In this document: piece after piece, positions 35,380-47,890 of the stretch
Numbering within the stretch: the stretch's first letter is position 1
Layout: every line of letters begins with the position of its first letter
From: Sternotherus odoratus
Lineage: Eukaryota > Chordata > Testudines > Kinosternidae
Direction: 5' to 3'
NCBI GenBank assembly: GCA_032164245.1
Contig: JAVMKO010000003.1
Location: forward strand, 66,658,390 to 66,722,389
Length of the DNA stretch: 64,000 bases
The notes under the pieces: generated by a model
Told to the model about the DNA's origin: nothing
Databases searched by the model: none
Seen by the model: only the letters and a program-made list of their open reading frames with translations
Program-made: the position numbers and the translations under genes

Positions 35380-35515
35380 TCTGAGGAGCATGGAGGTAAA
35401 TTAGATGCAGGAATCACTGGATGAAATCCTATGGCCTATCTTGTTTGGGAAGTCAGGTCAGAGGATCTTAGTGGTCTCTTCTGGCCTTGACATCTATGAA
35501 CTTCTAAGAAGGGGA
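35380..35515 (+). mobile_element. CR1-like LINE 3' end
   Basis: It contains tcactggatgaaatcctatgg and cttagtggtctcttctggccttgacatctatg, a typical CR1 terminal segment. Confidence 0.75.
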
Positions 35516-35519
35516 TATT

Positions 35520-38500
35520 TCCATCATGTAACAGCACCAGCGACTCATGTCACCACTCTGTAATCTTGCCTTCTGCAAAATGGCACAGCACACAGTTGTG
35601 ATACCATCTTGAATGAGAAGATAACCATAATTATCTAAAGTGAAACAAATAGGTTCATAAACCATTCCAAGGATACATGGTCATCATTGTTCTGCATCCC
35701 TTGATTGACAGTGTTTTAATTTTGCTTTTAAAGTACAGTATTCAGTAGCTGTTTTCCCATCACATCTCAAACTGTTGCATGGTATAACTGCCTGCTGTTA
35801 CACAACTGTTGTTTGTTTCACCCAGAGATTGCTGCAGTTCAGTGACTGGGTTAAGTGAGTCCTGTATGTAATTTTAAAACTTTAAAAATACATAGAGATA
35901 CTTCAGGATGAAAGCAACTCTATGAATGTTCCTTTTATAGTTTGTTTTCCTCGCCTCTATATAGTTTGTAAGAGCTGTTGCCAATCCTTTTATTCTGGGG
36001 CTGATGATTTTCCCCGTCTCCCCCCACTTCAGCCTCTTTAGTAACTCCCATTTTGATCTCACTTCTTTTGGAGCTAGTATGCTGAGGAGAGCCCATGTTA
36101 TATACTTTTACTATATACTACATGTGGAAAAAATGGTGCAGCAGTTTTTCCAATCTGCCTCCTTCCCATCCTGCCTCCAATTTGCCTCCTTCCCATCTTC
36201 CCATCAAGAGGCACCTGATGCTCACCCCTTTTCTCATGAGACTCTCATCACTCATTTTCTTTCTCTCTTAAAAAGAAAAGGAAAAACATCCTTCATTGTC
36301 ACCACTTTCAGCCCTAGTACTTTGTCTGCTGTTGGGGTGCCTTGGGCAAAGGGGATACCTTGTGCTTCAGCGGTTTGCATGTCCTTATGGTTGGTGTATG
36401 TCAGTGCTTCTGAATGTCAGCCCGGAGTGGGTTTTCCAACACATTCATCTTTCCCCCACATCAGAGGTGAATATAAGGGAGTCTTTGTTGATGTAAACTT
36501 AGACTTCCTAGCCCCTGAAGCATGCAAGTTACACCAGAGTAGGCTTGCTTACCAATATGTAACTTGCACACCTGATTGAGATCCATTATTCCCCATCACA
36601 TACATGAGCACTATTAGCCCAAGGGAATTGGTATCCTGGACAGAGCTGTCCGAAGAATCCTGATAAAACATGGTTTTGTCAGAAATAGCTAATATTGGAA
36701 AATCTGAACCTTTTGCAGGGATGACATAGTTCTAATGGAACGCAAGCAGGTTTCTGTCAGAGCCTGGGGCTCCTGGGCTTGTGGCTCCATTGCAGCCCAC
36801 CAGCTGGACTGCCCTGAAACTGGGACTCCTCCCCTTTCACAGAGTGAAAACCAACGAAACCACATTTTGAAATATCAAAATCCTTTGAGAAAGAGCTGTC
36901 CGGAGAGAGAGAATTCTCTAATCCCGAAGTCATTCCCAAATCATTCTCCAGCAATGCCACACAAGTTGCTGCTTCTATGACTCTCAGCCAACTATTGGAA
37001 ATATTCTTGACTTTGGAAAGAGCTTGCTTCCCCCTATTAATATGGACTGATCTTCCAAACACTTAGAACAATTTTACTGTCTAAGATTGCTATGACTTTT
37101 TTCTTTAGAAAGGCGGTGAGTATGCATTTAGTTTACAGATGTCTCCTCTCGGCAATAAATCATTCAATTAGTATTGCATCTGTTTCTGGACTAGATTTTA
37201 CTCATTTACAGTCAGTAAATATTAGCTGTCTAAATATAGACCTGAACAATTAATGGAACCAGCAGAGCAGCAGCAACAGCAGGAGGCTTGGGCAGGTCAT
37301 GCATTGATTATTCAAGACCAAGAAGTAAAGAAAAAACATGTCTAAATTATATGTATCAGCACAAAGGTAAAGAGGATAAGTTGGAAACCCCTAGTAGGTT
37401 GTCAAAGACTTAGAAGAAGTATGGCAGGTTTGGCTTTATAGTTGTTTAAGAACGTTCTTCCATAATCAATGTTTGCAATATTCAAACAGAGTCAATCACT
37501 CTGGTGAATTTCAGTATATCTTTCCTCAGTACATGTGACTGTAAATCTGTGAACTTTTCATACTGTCATCATTCGTAGGGTAAAGATTTTTATCCAGACT
37601 CAGTACCTTTATCACGATGGTAATTGATGTGTCCCCAGTCTCTCTGCTTACACATAAGAATAATAGTGGCCAGATATCATTTTACAATAAATATTTGCAT
37701 CCTCTTGTGATCCTTGCCTCTTTTAAGAGTCCCCAAGTGCTGAGGACTCTAGTCTTATTGAAGTGTCCCAAATGCTTCACTCTTACCCCACCAGTATAAT
37801 CTTGGGGTTTACATCAGTGGTTCTAGTTATGCTTTGTTTGCCCCATTTTGTCAGAATGTTTGTAGTGTTCTGTAAAATGCCCCCATTAATCCTTACTGAG
37901 CGGGGCATGTATTCTCTCTCCCTGTGCAGCCCAGGGCAGCCCAAGCACTTCTAAAGAAATGTTGGGGTCTGTCTGCCTGTTGGCCCACAGTAAGTTCTGC
38001 CTGCAGCAGTCAGAATGATCATGTCAGTATTAGTGCTCCTATTTTCCTTGTTTTTAAACATGCGTTTTCCATGCCAGTAGCAATTTAACTTCTCCTATTC
38101 CTTTCATTATTCCTTCTCTGATATTAGCTTCTGGGCTATTTCTTTAATTCCCACCCCCAAAACAGGAAGGAAAGGAACTGATCTTGTTCCAAGCTCAGAG
38201 AGATTTTCATCCAATCGTCAATGTCTAGGATTCCTGTAAAACAACATTAGATTCTTCAAGAGAGATGCCGTCTCTTCAACTGAGGTGCTATGCAGGCTGG
38301 TACGGACGCAGAACAATTCTTGGGGCTATTCTCCACTTTCTTCATTATAAACAAAGAGCAATCCTATCCTCCATGAACACTGCATTTTTCTCCAGGAGAT
38401 TTAATTGCCTCCGGAGACTTTTTATTGGCATGCATCATACCAATTTGGCAATGTCATTATTATTTCCCCAGGGAAATAATATCCAGAGGTCCCATATAGT

Positions 38501-38860
38501 CTTAGATTCTGCTTTAACTCCTGAAGGGCAAATTTCCAATCTAGAAAGTATTCTAAACCTAAAATTTGGAACATCCTTGGCCTATCAGCCCCATGTCACC
38601 AGCTTTCAAAGAGCAGGTAAAATGGTTAGATGTTTTAACCATTTTTGTGATTCTTATCCTTGGCACTCTTGCCTCTGCACCTTTCAGGCACTTTCCAGTG
38701 GCACTTTCTTACTATTTCTTAAAACATGTATCCTACTTGCCATCACTTTATCTAGAAGAATTTTAAAGACTGCAGCTCTTTCCTCTGAGGAACTGATTAT
38801 CATCCTTCACAAACAGAGTGTTTCTTAGGACGTCTCCTAGCTGAATTCCACAAGTCAATA
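35520..38860. other. Intron 16, mostly unrecognised
   Basis: Two long open frames on the + strand (36004-36579 and 38265-38828) lack splice context, composition or family resemblance to support them. No clear mobile element was recognised. Confidence 0.35.
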
Positions 38861-38861
38861 C

Positions 38862-39241
38862 CGTAGAACACAGAGTTACAAACTTACAGGTCAACCACGC
38901 ACCTCATTTGGAACCCGAATTATGCAATCAGGCAGCAGAGACCACACACACACACACACACACACACAGTAGAGTACTGTGTTAAACTTTAAACTACTAA
39001 AAATATAAAGGGAAAGTTTAAAAAAAAAGAGTTGACAGTTTCCTTACCTTTGTTTCTTTGCTTTTTTCATTTAAATTAAGATGGTTAAAAGCAGCATTTT
39101 TCTTCCATATAGTAAAGTATCAAGGGTGTATTAAGTTAATGTTCAGTTTTAACAACCATACCATTTTTTCACAGTTATGAATGTTTCAGAGTTATGAACA
39201 ACCTCCATTCATGAGGTTTTCGTAACTCAGGGGTTCTACTC
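38862..39241. mobile_element. TIR DNA element (Tigger-like termini)
   Basis: The left end cgtagaacacagagttacaa and the right end cgtaactcaggggttctact are inverted relatives of a common reptile MITE. A sub-terminal copy, agttatgaatgtttcagagttatgaac, lies near the right end. Confidence 0.7.
38943..38969. repeat. (CA)n microsatellite inside the TIR element
   Basis: A pure CA run. Confidence 0.93.
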
Positions 39242-40230
39242 TACTGTTTTTCACTCCAATCAAGAATTTGCATTTTCCTCTTGTCCTACTCCAAAAGCAG
39301 CCACAACCAAATGTCTGACATATCTCTGATATCCACAGGGATTCTAAATTTTAATCTGAATCATATTAAATTAAACTAAACCGTAGGATTAAAATTCAGC
39401 ACTGGAAGTTTCTTGTCATCTAAAATACAAAGGTTAAAAGTCATCTAAAGTTTTGGTTTCCAGATGGCTTTGCTCTCACACAGTAGCATACAAGTGCCTT
39501 GGGAAAATCAATACTAATAGGCATCAAAGCATATCTACAATGGGTATGGCAATGTTTTGGGCAAAGTGAGCTTCCTCTTTGGTACAAGGCCTTAGCATGG
39601 TGCTTGATCTCTTGTCAGACACTATAAGCTCAGTCTTCAAGTATCCACAGTTGCCTCCTCTGAGCTCTTTTGGGTGGCTCTGAACTTTGTAAGCAAATTC
39701 CTGTGGCGGTTCTTAGGATAAAACCCACTAAGAAAAGATCTTAGTGATCTTTATCTTCTCCTCCTGCTACTCACTTCATTTTGTAGCTGAGAGTTGACCC
39801 TGCCAGCAGGTATATGGGATCTTGGGGAGCAATTACCACACAGGTGGGGTGCAAAATAAACTTTATTAAGAAAATGCAAAAACAGGGAAAATTTAATAGT
39901 GAGGGGTATGGGGTTTGTTAAAGTAGACAATTGGGGAGGGTTTCTTTTAGTAAATGGGATAGGGGGTTTCAATAGTGGGGTACAATACAGTTGGTAACCA
40001 ATTAACACTGAAGTATAAATGTAACAGGTAGCTAACAATTTCTATGTAAAGAGTGTGTCACAGCAGCATATAACCAACTAACAGTATGGGTAAAATGTGT
40101 TAAATAACCAACAATTTTAGGTAAAAATGTAAATGTAAAATGTGAGGTGTGTTAGAGAGAAAGGGGTAACCAATGGGGTTTTATGCTAGAAAGAGAGAGA
40201 GAGAAGACAGGCTGTAAGTTGAAACAGCAG

Positions 40231-40237
40231 AGAGGGA

Positions 40238-40269
<32 letters not shown>
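40231..40269. repeat. (AG)n microsatellite
   Basis: A nearly pure AG run of about 39 bp. Confidence 0.93.
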
Positions 40270-40272
<3 letters not shown>

Positions 40273-40699
40273 TGGTAGATAAGTAAGGTTGGGGGATGGG
40301 GGAAGAGGAGCACGTGGTGGAGGGAGATTTAAACTCAGGGAGACACAGAACAGACAGGCTGCAAGTTTAAACAGCAGAGAGACAATTATACAAAACACAG
40401 TAAAATCTTATCTATGATTTAACTTAACCAAAACTACACAAATTAGCAAGTAACAAAACACAATGCAACAATTCTTTAAGGCTAACTTACAGGGTACAAT
40501 GCAAGCAATTTCCTAAACCTAACTTAACTACAGCTATGCAAAATGAAATTACAACTTATCTAGACTAAAAGACAAAATCTAACCTAATGGGTGCACCTTA
40601 TACTAGGGGTAGTTTCAGAGGGTAGGGTGGTGTGTGCCCAGGTACAGTCCAGGAAGGCACAGGCTTATTTCTAGCAGCAAAGGTGCTGCAAAGCAAGAA

Positions 40700-40855
40700 A
40701 CAGATTACAGATACAGACCAAGGAGTTTAAGAGAGGTTTTAAGACACAGACCAAGGAGTTAAAGAGAGGTTTTAAGACACAGACCAAGGAGTTTGGTTTA
40801 AGTCTAAGAGAGGTTTTAAGACACAGACCAAGGAGTTTAAGAGAGGTTTAGTTTG
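40700..40855. repeat. Short tandem repeat, four units
   Basis: The unit acagaccaaggagtt + taagagaggtttta + agac is repeated four times with one 13-bp insertion in the third unit. Confidence 0.85.
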
Positions 40856-42207
40856 AGTCTGTGTGTTGGGTAAACAGAGCCAGCAGCTAAAGTAATAAAG
40901 TATAGAAAGTTTCACAGAGGATTCTCACCAGTCCCCAAGGCAGCAGCAAAGGCAGAATCAGCATCAGAAGAAGCAAGGAGGGCTCGGCACGGTCTTGATA
41001 ATCAGGAGGTCTCTCAGGCAGCAATTCGTTCTTCGTGGGAGGGGGGGGGTTTAAAAACGGGGGTACGCTCAAAAATAAAACTAGAGCGGAGAAAGGACCC
41101 CCCAGAGCCCCTGGCTGATCAGACCAGGTAGCAATGCAGGAACCCTTCTGATGTTTGTTTCAAAAATGCCTGTTCTTAAAGGCAAACTCAGGCAGTTTCC
41201 CCGCCAGTAATCCTGATAGGCTCCCTCTGTCACAGGGGAGGAGTTACAGGGAAAAACTGCAGGTGAGCATAAAACTGCAGGGTCATGCCTGGGCAGAGTC
41301 CTGGACCATAGGCGTGAGTTCCACCTCATGACTCAGAAGCACATGAGGCCTATGACTCATGCCCAGGATCTCAAAAACACATTAGGTCTTACAGCTTTGG
41401 ACATTGCCTACTCTACACCGAGCCCAGGTTTAACAAGGTGATAACAGGACCAACCCTTTGAACAGGGCAGTTGTCCCACTTAGCACGCAGCACAAGTGGC
41501 CATCCCTTTGAGAAGGGCAATGGCTCTTGGTAAACAACTTAACAGCCAGGGAGGGGCGGCCACAGGAGAACAAAAACAAAATGGAGTAAGGGGACAGCTG
41601 TAAGAAACAAAATGGAATAGGGGGAAAGCTGTAACAGACAAGAGTAAGTGGAGACTTTATACACAAGGTGTGTGTGTATATATGAGTGAGAACAGGAGAA
41701 ATTACCTGCTTGTGTCCCTAGTGGAAGAAAGAATTGTGTGTGTGTCATGTTCTTTTTCTTACTATCTTAATGCAGGCTTCCTTTTGAACCATTTCTTTTT
41801 CTCTTGCTGCTGTATGTAGTCAATGTTAATCAATGACCATTTTTAGACTTATATTGCTTGGGTATATAGAGCTTCCGCCTTGTTTTTTCCCAGTATATAT
41901 TAAATTCATTTTTTGGATCACGCTTCTGGTGAAGCCAACAACCCCAGCACCCCCATGATCTTCATTGTTGATGAAATGTGGAGAATGTTGTCTAATTATA
42001 AATTGTGTATTGCCTCTAACTTTCCTTGTATCCACAGTTTCATTATTCTTATGCTCACTGAGAACTTTTTTATTAAGCTTTCAGTGTGCCTGGTGGTGAT
42101 GTTATACCATCAGAGTACAGCAGCCACATGGAACTGCAAATCTGTATTGATTTAACAGGCAGTGTTCCCACTAGAATAAGTTCAGATTGGTATTCTTAAT
42201 ATTTTAG

Positions 42208-42359
42208 GAAGCAAATATAAGTTTGAAGAGTCAGAGCAGCTCAGCAAATGGAAGAAATTCAAGATCTGGAAATGAAATAGAAAAACAGTCACTAGTGGCT
42301 ACACCAGCAACTTTGTATTCTACAGGGCACGCTTTAGATGGACACTGGACCATTAAAAG
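42208..42359 (+). CDS. CCDC162-like gene, window exon 17 (Ser-rich linker)
   Basis: The acceptor is ttcttaatattttag and the donor gtattg. It has 50 codons plus two bases (AG). The peptide is polar and Ser/Asn-rich (SLKSQSSSANGRNSRSGNEI) and then becomes ordered (YSTGHALDGHWTIK). It is probably a flexible linker. It follows the longest intron in the window (7.1 kb). Confidence 0.87.
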
Positions 42360-42429
42360 GTATTGTTACATTCTGGCCCAGTTCCTATCTCTCAATAGAT
42401 ATTAATAATTTAAGTGCTCTCAAATCCTG

Positions 42430-43190
42430 GGGCTCAAGTGCTTTTAAGCCCCCTGAGTCTGGTTAGTGACTGGTAACTCTGGGTCTCTCAGGCATACTCT
42501 TATGTGCAGACCTCAGGTCTGACATCCTTCTTGGACAGTGGGACCCTGCAGTTCAGCTGTCTTAAATCACAGAACAAGTGGCATGGCCCTCCTAAGCCCC
42601 CAGATGCTTAGACTCATTCTGCCCTTCCAAGATCACCTGTCTGGGGAGCTCTGGTTTCAAGTTAAACCCTTCAAAGACAATGTGGAATTAAAGCAAGGAC
42701 TACAAGCATAGCACAGGAATACAAGCATAGCACTAGAGAGTTCTAGATCTTTGGAAGGCAACATAGTCCTGAATGCAGTCCCCTGCCAAGTCTGATCTCA
42801 CTGTAGGTCTGAGGTTTGGTCAGTGTCCTGAGGCCTGTCATCCCATTATGCCTTTTTGGCCTGGTCTTCTTGCCTGTGTTGGTGGTTTGGGTCCCTAGCT
42901 CAGAAAAGCAGCCCCCTTTTAATATAGGTATCTCCCCCTTCTTCCCTATGTACTCTAGGCTGAGAAGCTGCAGACCCACCCTCTCCCCAGGCAACCTTCT
43001 GTGTGGTGTTCATTGCTCTTAGGGTTGGGTGTTAAGAGATCATCAGAGTTGATGGCTCTTGTTGGCTGTATCATGGTTAGACCTCTTGGAGATGAAGATT
43101 ACAATTGAAAGTGAAGGTTATAAACAAAAGGGAATTCATAAAACAACATGGAACTCCCAGTTCACTCAAACATACTCCCAGTCTGTCACA
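42430..43190 (-). repeat. Unclassified interspersed block, LTR-like candidate
   Basis: It lies between exons 17 and 18 and ends on + with cagtctgtcacagg, the inverse of a tgtgacagactgggag start common in reptile LTRs. It includes a short direct repeat (acaagcatagca). No internal gene. Confidence 0.35.
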
Positions 43191-43194
43191 GGTA

Positions 43195-43305
43195 TCCTGT
43201 TAATGTGAGGAGGAGACAAATGCTGTATCTTGGCAGGAGATTAGACTACATTAGATGATCCTTGCAGTCCCTTCTAACCCCATGGTTCTATATTTTTAAA
43301 TATTT
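43195..43305 (+). mobile_element. CR1-like LINE 3' end
   Basis: It shows ggagattagactacattagatgatccttgcagtcccttctaaccccatggttctat, the terminal CR1 segment. Confidence 0.8.
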
Positions 43306-43572
43306 TGTTTCTATTTCCATATATTTTACTTATAATGAAACCAAAGATGTGTATTGCAAGTCTGTACTTGGGTTTTGTCTCTTTCAGCTACTATATTCTG
43401 TTATCTATGTGCAAAGAATTTATTATTAAATTAACTATTCGGGAGCATTGTGTTTTAACTTAAAGCAAGAGCTGAGTGGCTCAGATTGGCTCTATTTGCT
43501 TTGCTTCTGATGGCTTAATCTTCCCATTCCCAGCTGCAGAGCTCAGATATAATAATTTCATTTACCACTCAG

Positions 43573-43684
43573 GCCTCCAGAAGCTTTTGTATCCATTCAG
43601 TTGGAGAAACTGGGGCCACGGGACATGATGCTGAACACGTTCATTCGTAAGAAAGAAGCCACGGGCAGCAGGATGCAAAACCCT
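43573..43684 (+). CDS. CCDC162-like gene, window exon 18
   Basis: The acceptor is catttaccactcag and the donor gtaagt. One base completes Arg (AG+G), followed by 37 codons in phase 0. The peptide is PPEAFVSIQLEKLGPRDMML followed by a basic tail (NTFIRKKEATGSRMQNP). Confidence 0.92.
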
Positions 43685-44644
43685 GTAAGTGCACCAAATA
43701 ACTATTATTGGACAGAGAAGGCTTTTGATGACCTTCAGCACTATATTAAGATTTTTGATAGCATTTTTTTTAAAAAGGCACCAACCTAACTCTCAACCTG
43801 CCATTACTTTTAAGGCGAGATGCGGATGGTCCAGTGGTTAATGTGGCAGATTGGCAATATCCTGGACAAATTTTGTGGAATTAAGATAAACTTTGTTGAG
43901 TTAGGTTTAATACCTTGTAGGGTCCACTACGTGTGGTGTTGTGGAATTGTATGCAACTCTTCTAGGAAGAGGAGGAAACTAATGTAATTCTTCCAGTTAT
44001 CAGCTTTTTGAAGCCACTTTGGAGAGGATGGCATACACCAGTTCAAACTGGATTCTCCATGGACCGCCAAACAGAGAGTGGATTTTTAGATTAAAAAAAA
44101 CTGGTTTTAAAGAGGCTCTGGGTCTTTGTCCTGATCCAGCAAAAGGACAGTATCCCCTTAAGAAAGGGTTGAAAGAACTGGCCCTACTGAGACCCCATAA
44201 GACTGTGTGCCTGTCTGAGCTGAAGCTGTGATTTAATCTGAAATCACAAGAAAACCCCTTGAGTGGGATATTGATGGACTGCTCCCGTTAAAGCCCAGGC
44301 TAGGGCTGGGGTGAGCTCTGGTAATCTTATCAGCGTGTGCATATGTTCTTTTATTAATTTCAACATGTTTTCTCTGTAGTGCTTTTACCTTAAGAATAAA
44401 ACAGACTTGCATAGGAAGTGCTGTTTGTAACAGAACTGTTGGCAATTACTTTGATATTAGCCTCCAATGAGAAAGAAAACAAGCCTGTTTAGGCAGACTG
44501 TCTTGCTGGGATATAACAGTATAGTCAGGGGACAGTGCAGCCTGGAAATATCCCAGTCAGAAGGGTGAGAGACGCGTGTTTCCACTCAAAAGAGATAATG
44601 GACTGGGGAGCCTGAAGTCTAGTGAGTGTCCTTTTTGGACCATA

Positions 44645-45860
44645 CAGTGAAACCTCGATATAACGGACTAATTCGGGCGAAGGGGTGTCCGTTAAAACCG
44701 AAAGTCCGTTATTTAATAATTTTTTTAAATTATGAAATAACGGACTTTCGGGTGACAACGGACACCCCCTCGCCCGAATTAGTCCGTTATATGGAGCCGT
44801 GAGTTGGCCCACCCCACCCCCTCCCCCCGTCCGGCTCCCCGCTGCGGGGAGCCGGGGGGGGGGGGGGGGGTTGACAGCTCCCGCCTGGCTTCCCGCTGCG
44901 GGGAGCCGGGCGGGAGCTCTCAAAACCCCACCGTCCGTCCGTCTCCCCGCTACGAGGAGCCGGGCGGCGGGGTTGACAGCTCCCGCTCGGCTCCCCCCAG
45001 CGGGAAGCCCGGCGGGAGATGTCAAACCCCCCGCCCGGCTTCCCGCTGCGGGGAGCCGGGCGGGAGCTCTCAACCCCCCCCGTCCGGCTCCCCGCTGCGG
45101 GGAGCCGGGCGGGGGGGGGGGGGGGGTTGACAGCTCCCGCCTGGCTTCCCGCTGGGGGGAGCCAAGCGGGAGCTCTCAAACCCCCCGCCCGGCTTCCCGC
45201 TGCGGGGAGCCGAGCGGAGGCTCTCAAACGCCCTCCCGCCCGGCTCTCCGTTGCGGGGAGCCGGGCGGGGGGGTTGACAGCTCCCGCTCGGCTCCCCCCA
45301 GCGGGGAGCCGGGCGGGAGCTCTCAAACCCCCCCCCCCCCGCCTGGCTCCCCGTTGCGGGGAGCCGGGCGGGGGGGTTGACAGCTCCCGCCCGGCTTCCC
45401 GCTGGGGGGAGCCGAGCGGGAGCTCTCAAACCCCCCGCCCGGCTTCCCGCTGGGGGGAGCCGAGCGGGGGCTCTCAAATGCCCCCCCCACCCGGCTCCCC
45501 GCTGAGAGGAGCCGGGCGGGGGGGTTGACAGCTCCCGCTCGGCTCCCCCCAGCGGGAAGCCCGGCGGGAGCTGTCAAACCCCCCGCCCGGCTTCCCGCTG
45601 CGGGGAGCCGGGCGGGAGCTCTCAAACGCACGCCCCCCCGCCCGGCTCCCCATTGCAGGGAGCCGGGCGGGGGGGCGGGGGGGTTTGACAGCTCCCGCAG
45701 GGGTCCCCGCTGCGGGGAGCCGGGCGGGAGCTGTCAACCCAGCCGGCTCCCTGGGGCGGGAGCCGGCAGCCCCCAATAACGGATTTCGGATGCATCGGAA
45801 ATTTTGTCCGTTGCATCCGAAGTCCGTTAAATCGGGGTCCGTTAAATCGAGGGTTTACTG
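44645..45860. mobile_element. pogo/Tigger-like MITE, copy 2, carrying an expanded minisatellite
   Basis: The termini cagtgaaacctcgatataacg and cgagggtttactg sit between TA dinucleotides. The sub-terminal motifs aacggac, ttcggatgca and tcgcccgaattagtccg match 16080-16508 read in the opposite direction. The left arm is itself a foldback (44660-44720 against 44740-44795), and the middle is the array at 44815-45770. Confidence 0.88.
44815..45770. repeat. GC-rich palindromic minisatellite
   Basis: About 950 bp of compound units built from the near-perfect palindrome cccggctccccgctgcgggg + agccggg, alternately joined by ttgacagctcccgc (seven occurrences from about 44870 to 45685) and gggagctctcaaa. 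It includes several G or C runs of 8-18 bases. Open frames on both strands across it are translations of the repeat. Confidence 0.93.
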
Positions 45861-45894
45861 TATAGGGAAAATACAGATGCCGTTGCTCTGAACT

Positions 45895-46140
45895 ATGACA
45901 GTTAGTGCACCAGCCTGGGACTCAGGAGCCCTAGCTTCAATTCCTTGCTCTTCTACAGACCTCCTGTGTGATCTTGGGCAAGTCATTTAGTCGCTTTGTG
46001 CCTCAGTTTCCCATCTGTGATAGCGGGATGATAGACCTCCCCTACCTCAATGTGGTGTTGAGTACAAATACATTAATGATTTGGAGGTGCTCAGATACTA
46101 CAGTGATGGGATTCTAGAAGTACCTAAGTGAGAGTACTTT
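45895..46140 (+). mobile_element. MIR-like SINE
   Basis: It holds gactcaggagccctagcttcaattcc, tcttgggcaagtcatttagtcgctttgtgcctcagtttccc and a tail with tggaggtgctcagatact. It is the best preserved MIR in the window. Confidence 0.85.
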
Positions 46141-47050
46141 AAAATGTGTTGTAAAGAACAAAAATAAAGAATCTATATGTTAAAATAATATAAGAAGAAT
46201 TCTGTAGCACAGAAGGAAACTGAACTTGAGGTGAGTTTAGTTCATTAAATGGATAGTTCATGTAATCTCAGTTTTACAATTCTGTAGTCCCAGGATCCGT
46301 GGAGTTTAAAGGCTGCCTCTTGAACCTCCCACACTCCTCAGTTGTTCTGGGTACTTTTACACCGCAGCTGAACATCTGACTATAGATATTTAGATTAAAA
46401 AACAAATCACAATCTGTAGTTATGTTACTGGGTTAAATTAAAAAGGCTAATTGGGGTCATGCTTGAATATCACAAGCTGGGATTGTGAAGAATTTTTCAT
46501 CCATAATATAGCATCGCAATTGCATGGGATTTTATTCTGGTGAAGCATCCACCATTGGCTTTAGACAAAATTACTGGACTAGGCAGACTTTTTATCAAGT
46601 CTCTCTTTGTTATGTCACTTTAATTTTTATCAATTGTGTTTATTTTTTAGAGGAAGATAAATAGACTTTGTGACATAGAATCATAGCAGATTAGGGTTGG
46701 AAGAAACCTCAGGAGGTCATCTAGTCCAACCCCCTGTTCAAAGCAGGACCAACACAAACTAAATCATTCCAGCCAGGGCTTTGTCAAGCCAGGCCTTAAA
46801 AACCTCCAAGGATTATGATTCTACCACCTCCCTAGGTAACCTATTCCACTGCTTCACTACCCTCATAGTGAAATACTTTTTCCTAATATCCAACCTAAAC
46901 CTCCCCCACTGCAACTTGAGACCATTGCTCCTCCTTATGTCCTCTGCCACCACTGAGAACAGCTGAGCTCCATCCTCTTTGGAACCCTCCTTCAGGTAGT
47001 TGAAGGCTGCTATCAAATCTCTTCCTAGCTCTTCTGCAGATTAAATAAGC

Positions 47051-47826
47051 CAGGGGTGGGAAAACTACGGCCGTTTTTATCCAGCTTGCAAGCTCCTGCT
47101 CTGAGAGTGCCCCAGAGAGCTGGGCTGGCTGCCGGCCGGGCGCGCCGCCCAGAGAGCGTGGCTGGCATGCTGCCCGCGACAGCGGACCCACAGCCATACG
47201 CACCGCCCGAAGAGTGGGCCCGGCGTGCTGCCCGGGACAGTGGACCCACGGCCGGCAGGGTGCGCAGTCCGGGACAGCGGGCCGCAGCCGGCCACCGCCC
47301 GGAGCCAGAGACAGCCGCCCTTGACTGGCCGGGCGCACCGCCGGAACCTGGGACAGTGGGCCCATGGCAAGCTGTGGGGCCACGCGCTCCCGGCAGGGGG
47401 TGCCGGGCCAGCCACAGTGCCCCGCTCTCCCACCCCGGGGGTGGGCAGAGGACAGCAGAGCCGTGGGGCCCGGTGCCCAGTGCAGCAGGAAAGCAAGTTG
47501 GGGGTGGGGGCTTAGGTTGTGGGGTGGGAGGGTGGTTAGGGTGTGTGGAGCGGGTCTCGGGAGGGGGAAGTCAGGGAACAGAGAGCAGGGGGGCTAAATA
47601 GAGGATGGGGTCCTGGGGGGGGCAGTTAGAGTGGGGGGGTCTCCAAAGGGGGCAATCAGGGGACAAGGAAGGGGGGGGGTTGGATGGGTCTGGGGTTCTG
47701 AGGGGGGCATTCCAGGGGCAAGAAGTGGGTGGGGGTTGGATAGGGGGCAGGGCCTTCTCTACCCGGCCCTCCGCACAATTTTGAACCCTAGTGTGGCCCT
47801 CGGGCCAAAAAGTTTGCCCACCCCTG
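47051..47826. mobile_element. hAT-like non-autonomous DNA element, copy 2, with perfect 8-bp TSD
   Basis: The ends caggggtgggaaaactacggcc and gggccaaaaagtttgcccacccctg are inverted and flanked by AAATAAGC at 47043-47050 and 47827-47834. The interior is GC-rich with G-rich short repeats, as in 2459-3134. No transposase. Open frames in it are chance. Confidence 0.94.
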
Positions 47827-47890
47827 AAATAAGCCCAGTTCTCTCAGCTGCTCCTCATACATGATGTGCCCCACCCCCCAACCATCTCTG

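Larger units (their letters stand above)
39770..41650 (-). repeat. Unclassified long interspersed block, possible antisense retroelement
   Basis: On the minus strand the leftmost part reads aataaagtttattttgcaccccacctgtgtgg, a possible polyadenylation region. Internal features are an AG microsatellite, blocks repeated twice (gacaggctg followed by aagtt and aaacagcag, at about 40207 and 40353), and a short tandem repeat at 40700-40855. No open frame with family resemblance was found. Confidence 0.35.

Noticed and set aside
36004..36579. 191-codon + strand open frame
   Set aside because: Same reasons: the host gene joins exon 16 to exon 17 in phase without it.
38265..38828. 187-codon + strand open frame
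   Set aside because: No family resemblance, no splice link in phase with exons 16 and 17, and low codon regularity. Likely chance in an intron.
44525..45779. Several overlapping open frames of 100-193 codons on both strands with Pro/Gly/Ser repeats
   Set aside because: They translate the palindromic GC minisatellite; similar frames occur on both strands, and no splice or start context supports them.
46635..46672. Possible exon after tttattttttag (aggaagataaatag...)
   Set aside because: It reaches a stop soon after entering the CR1, has no donor, and exons 18 and 19 already join in phase without it.
47056..47601. 181-codon GC-rich open frame
   Set aside because: It lies wholly within the hAT-like element at 47051-47826, whose other copy has no equivalent frame.
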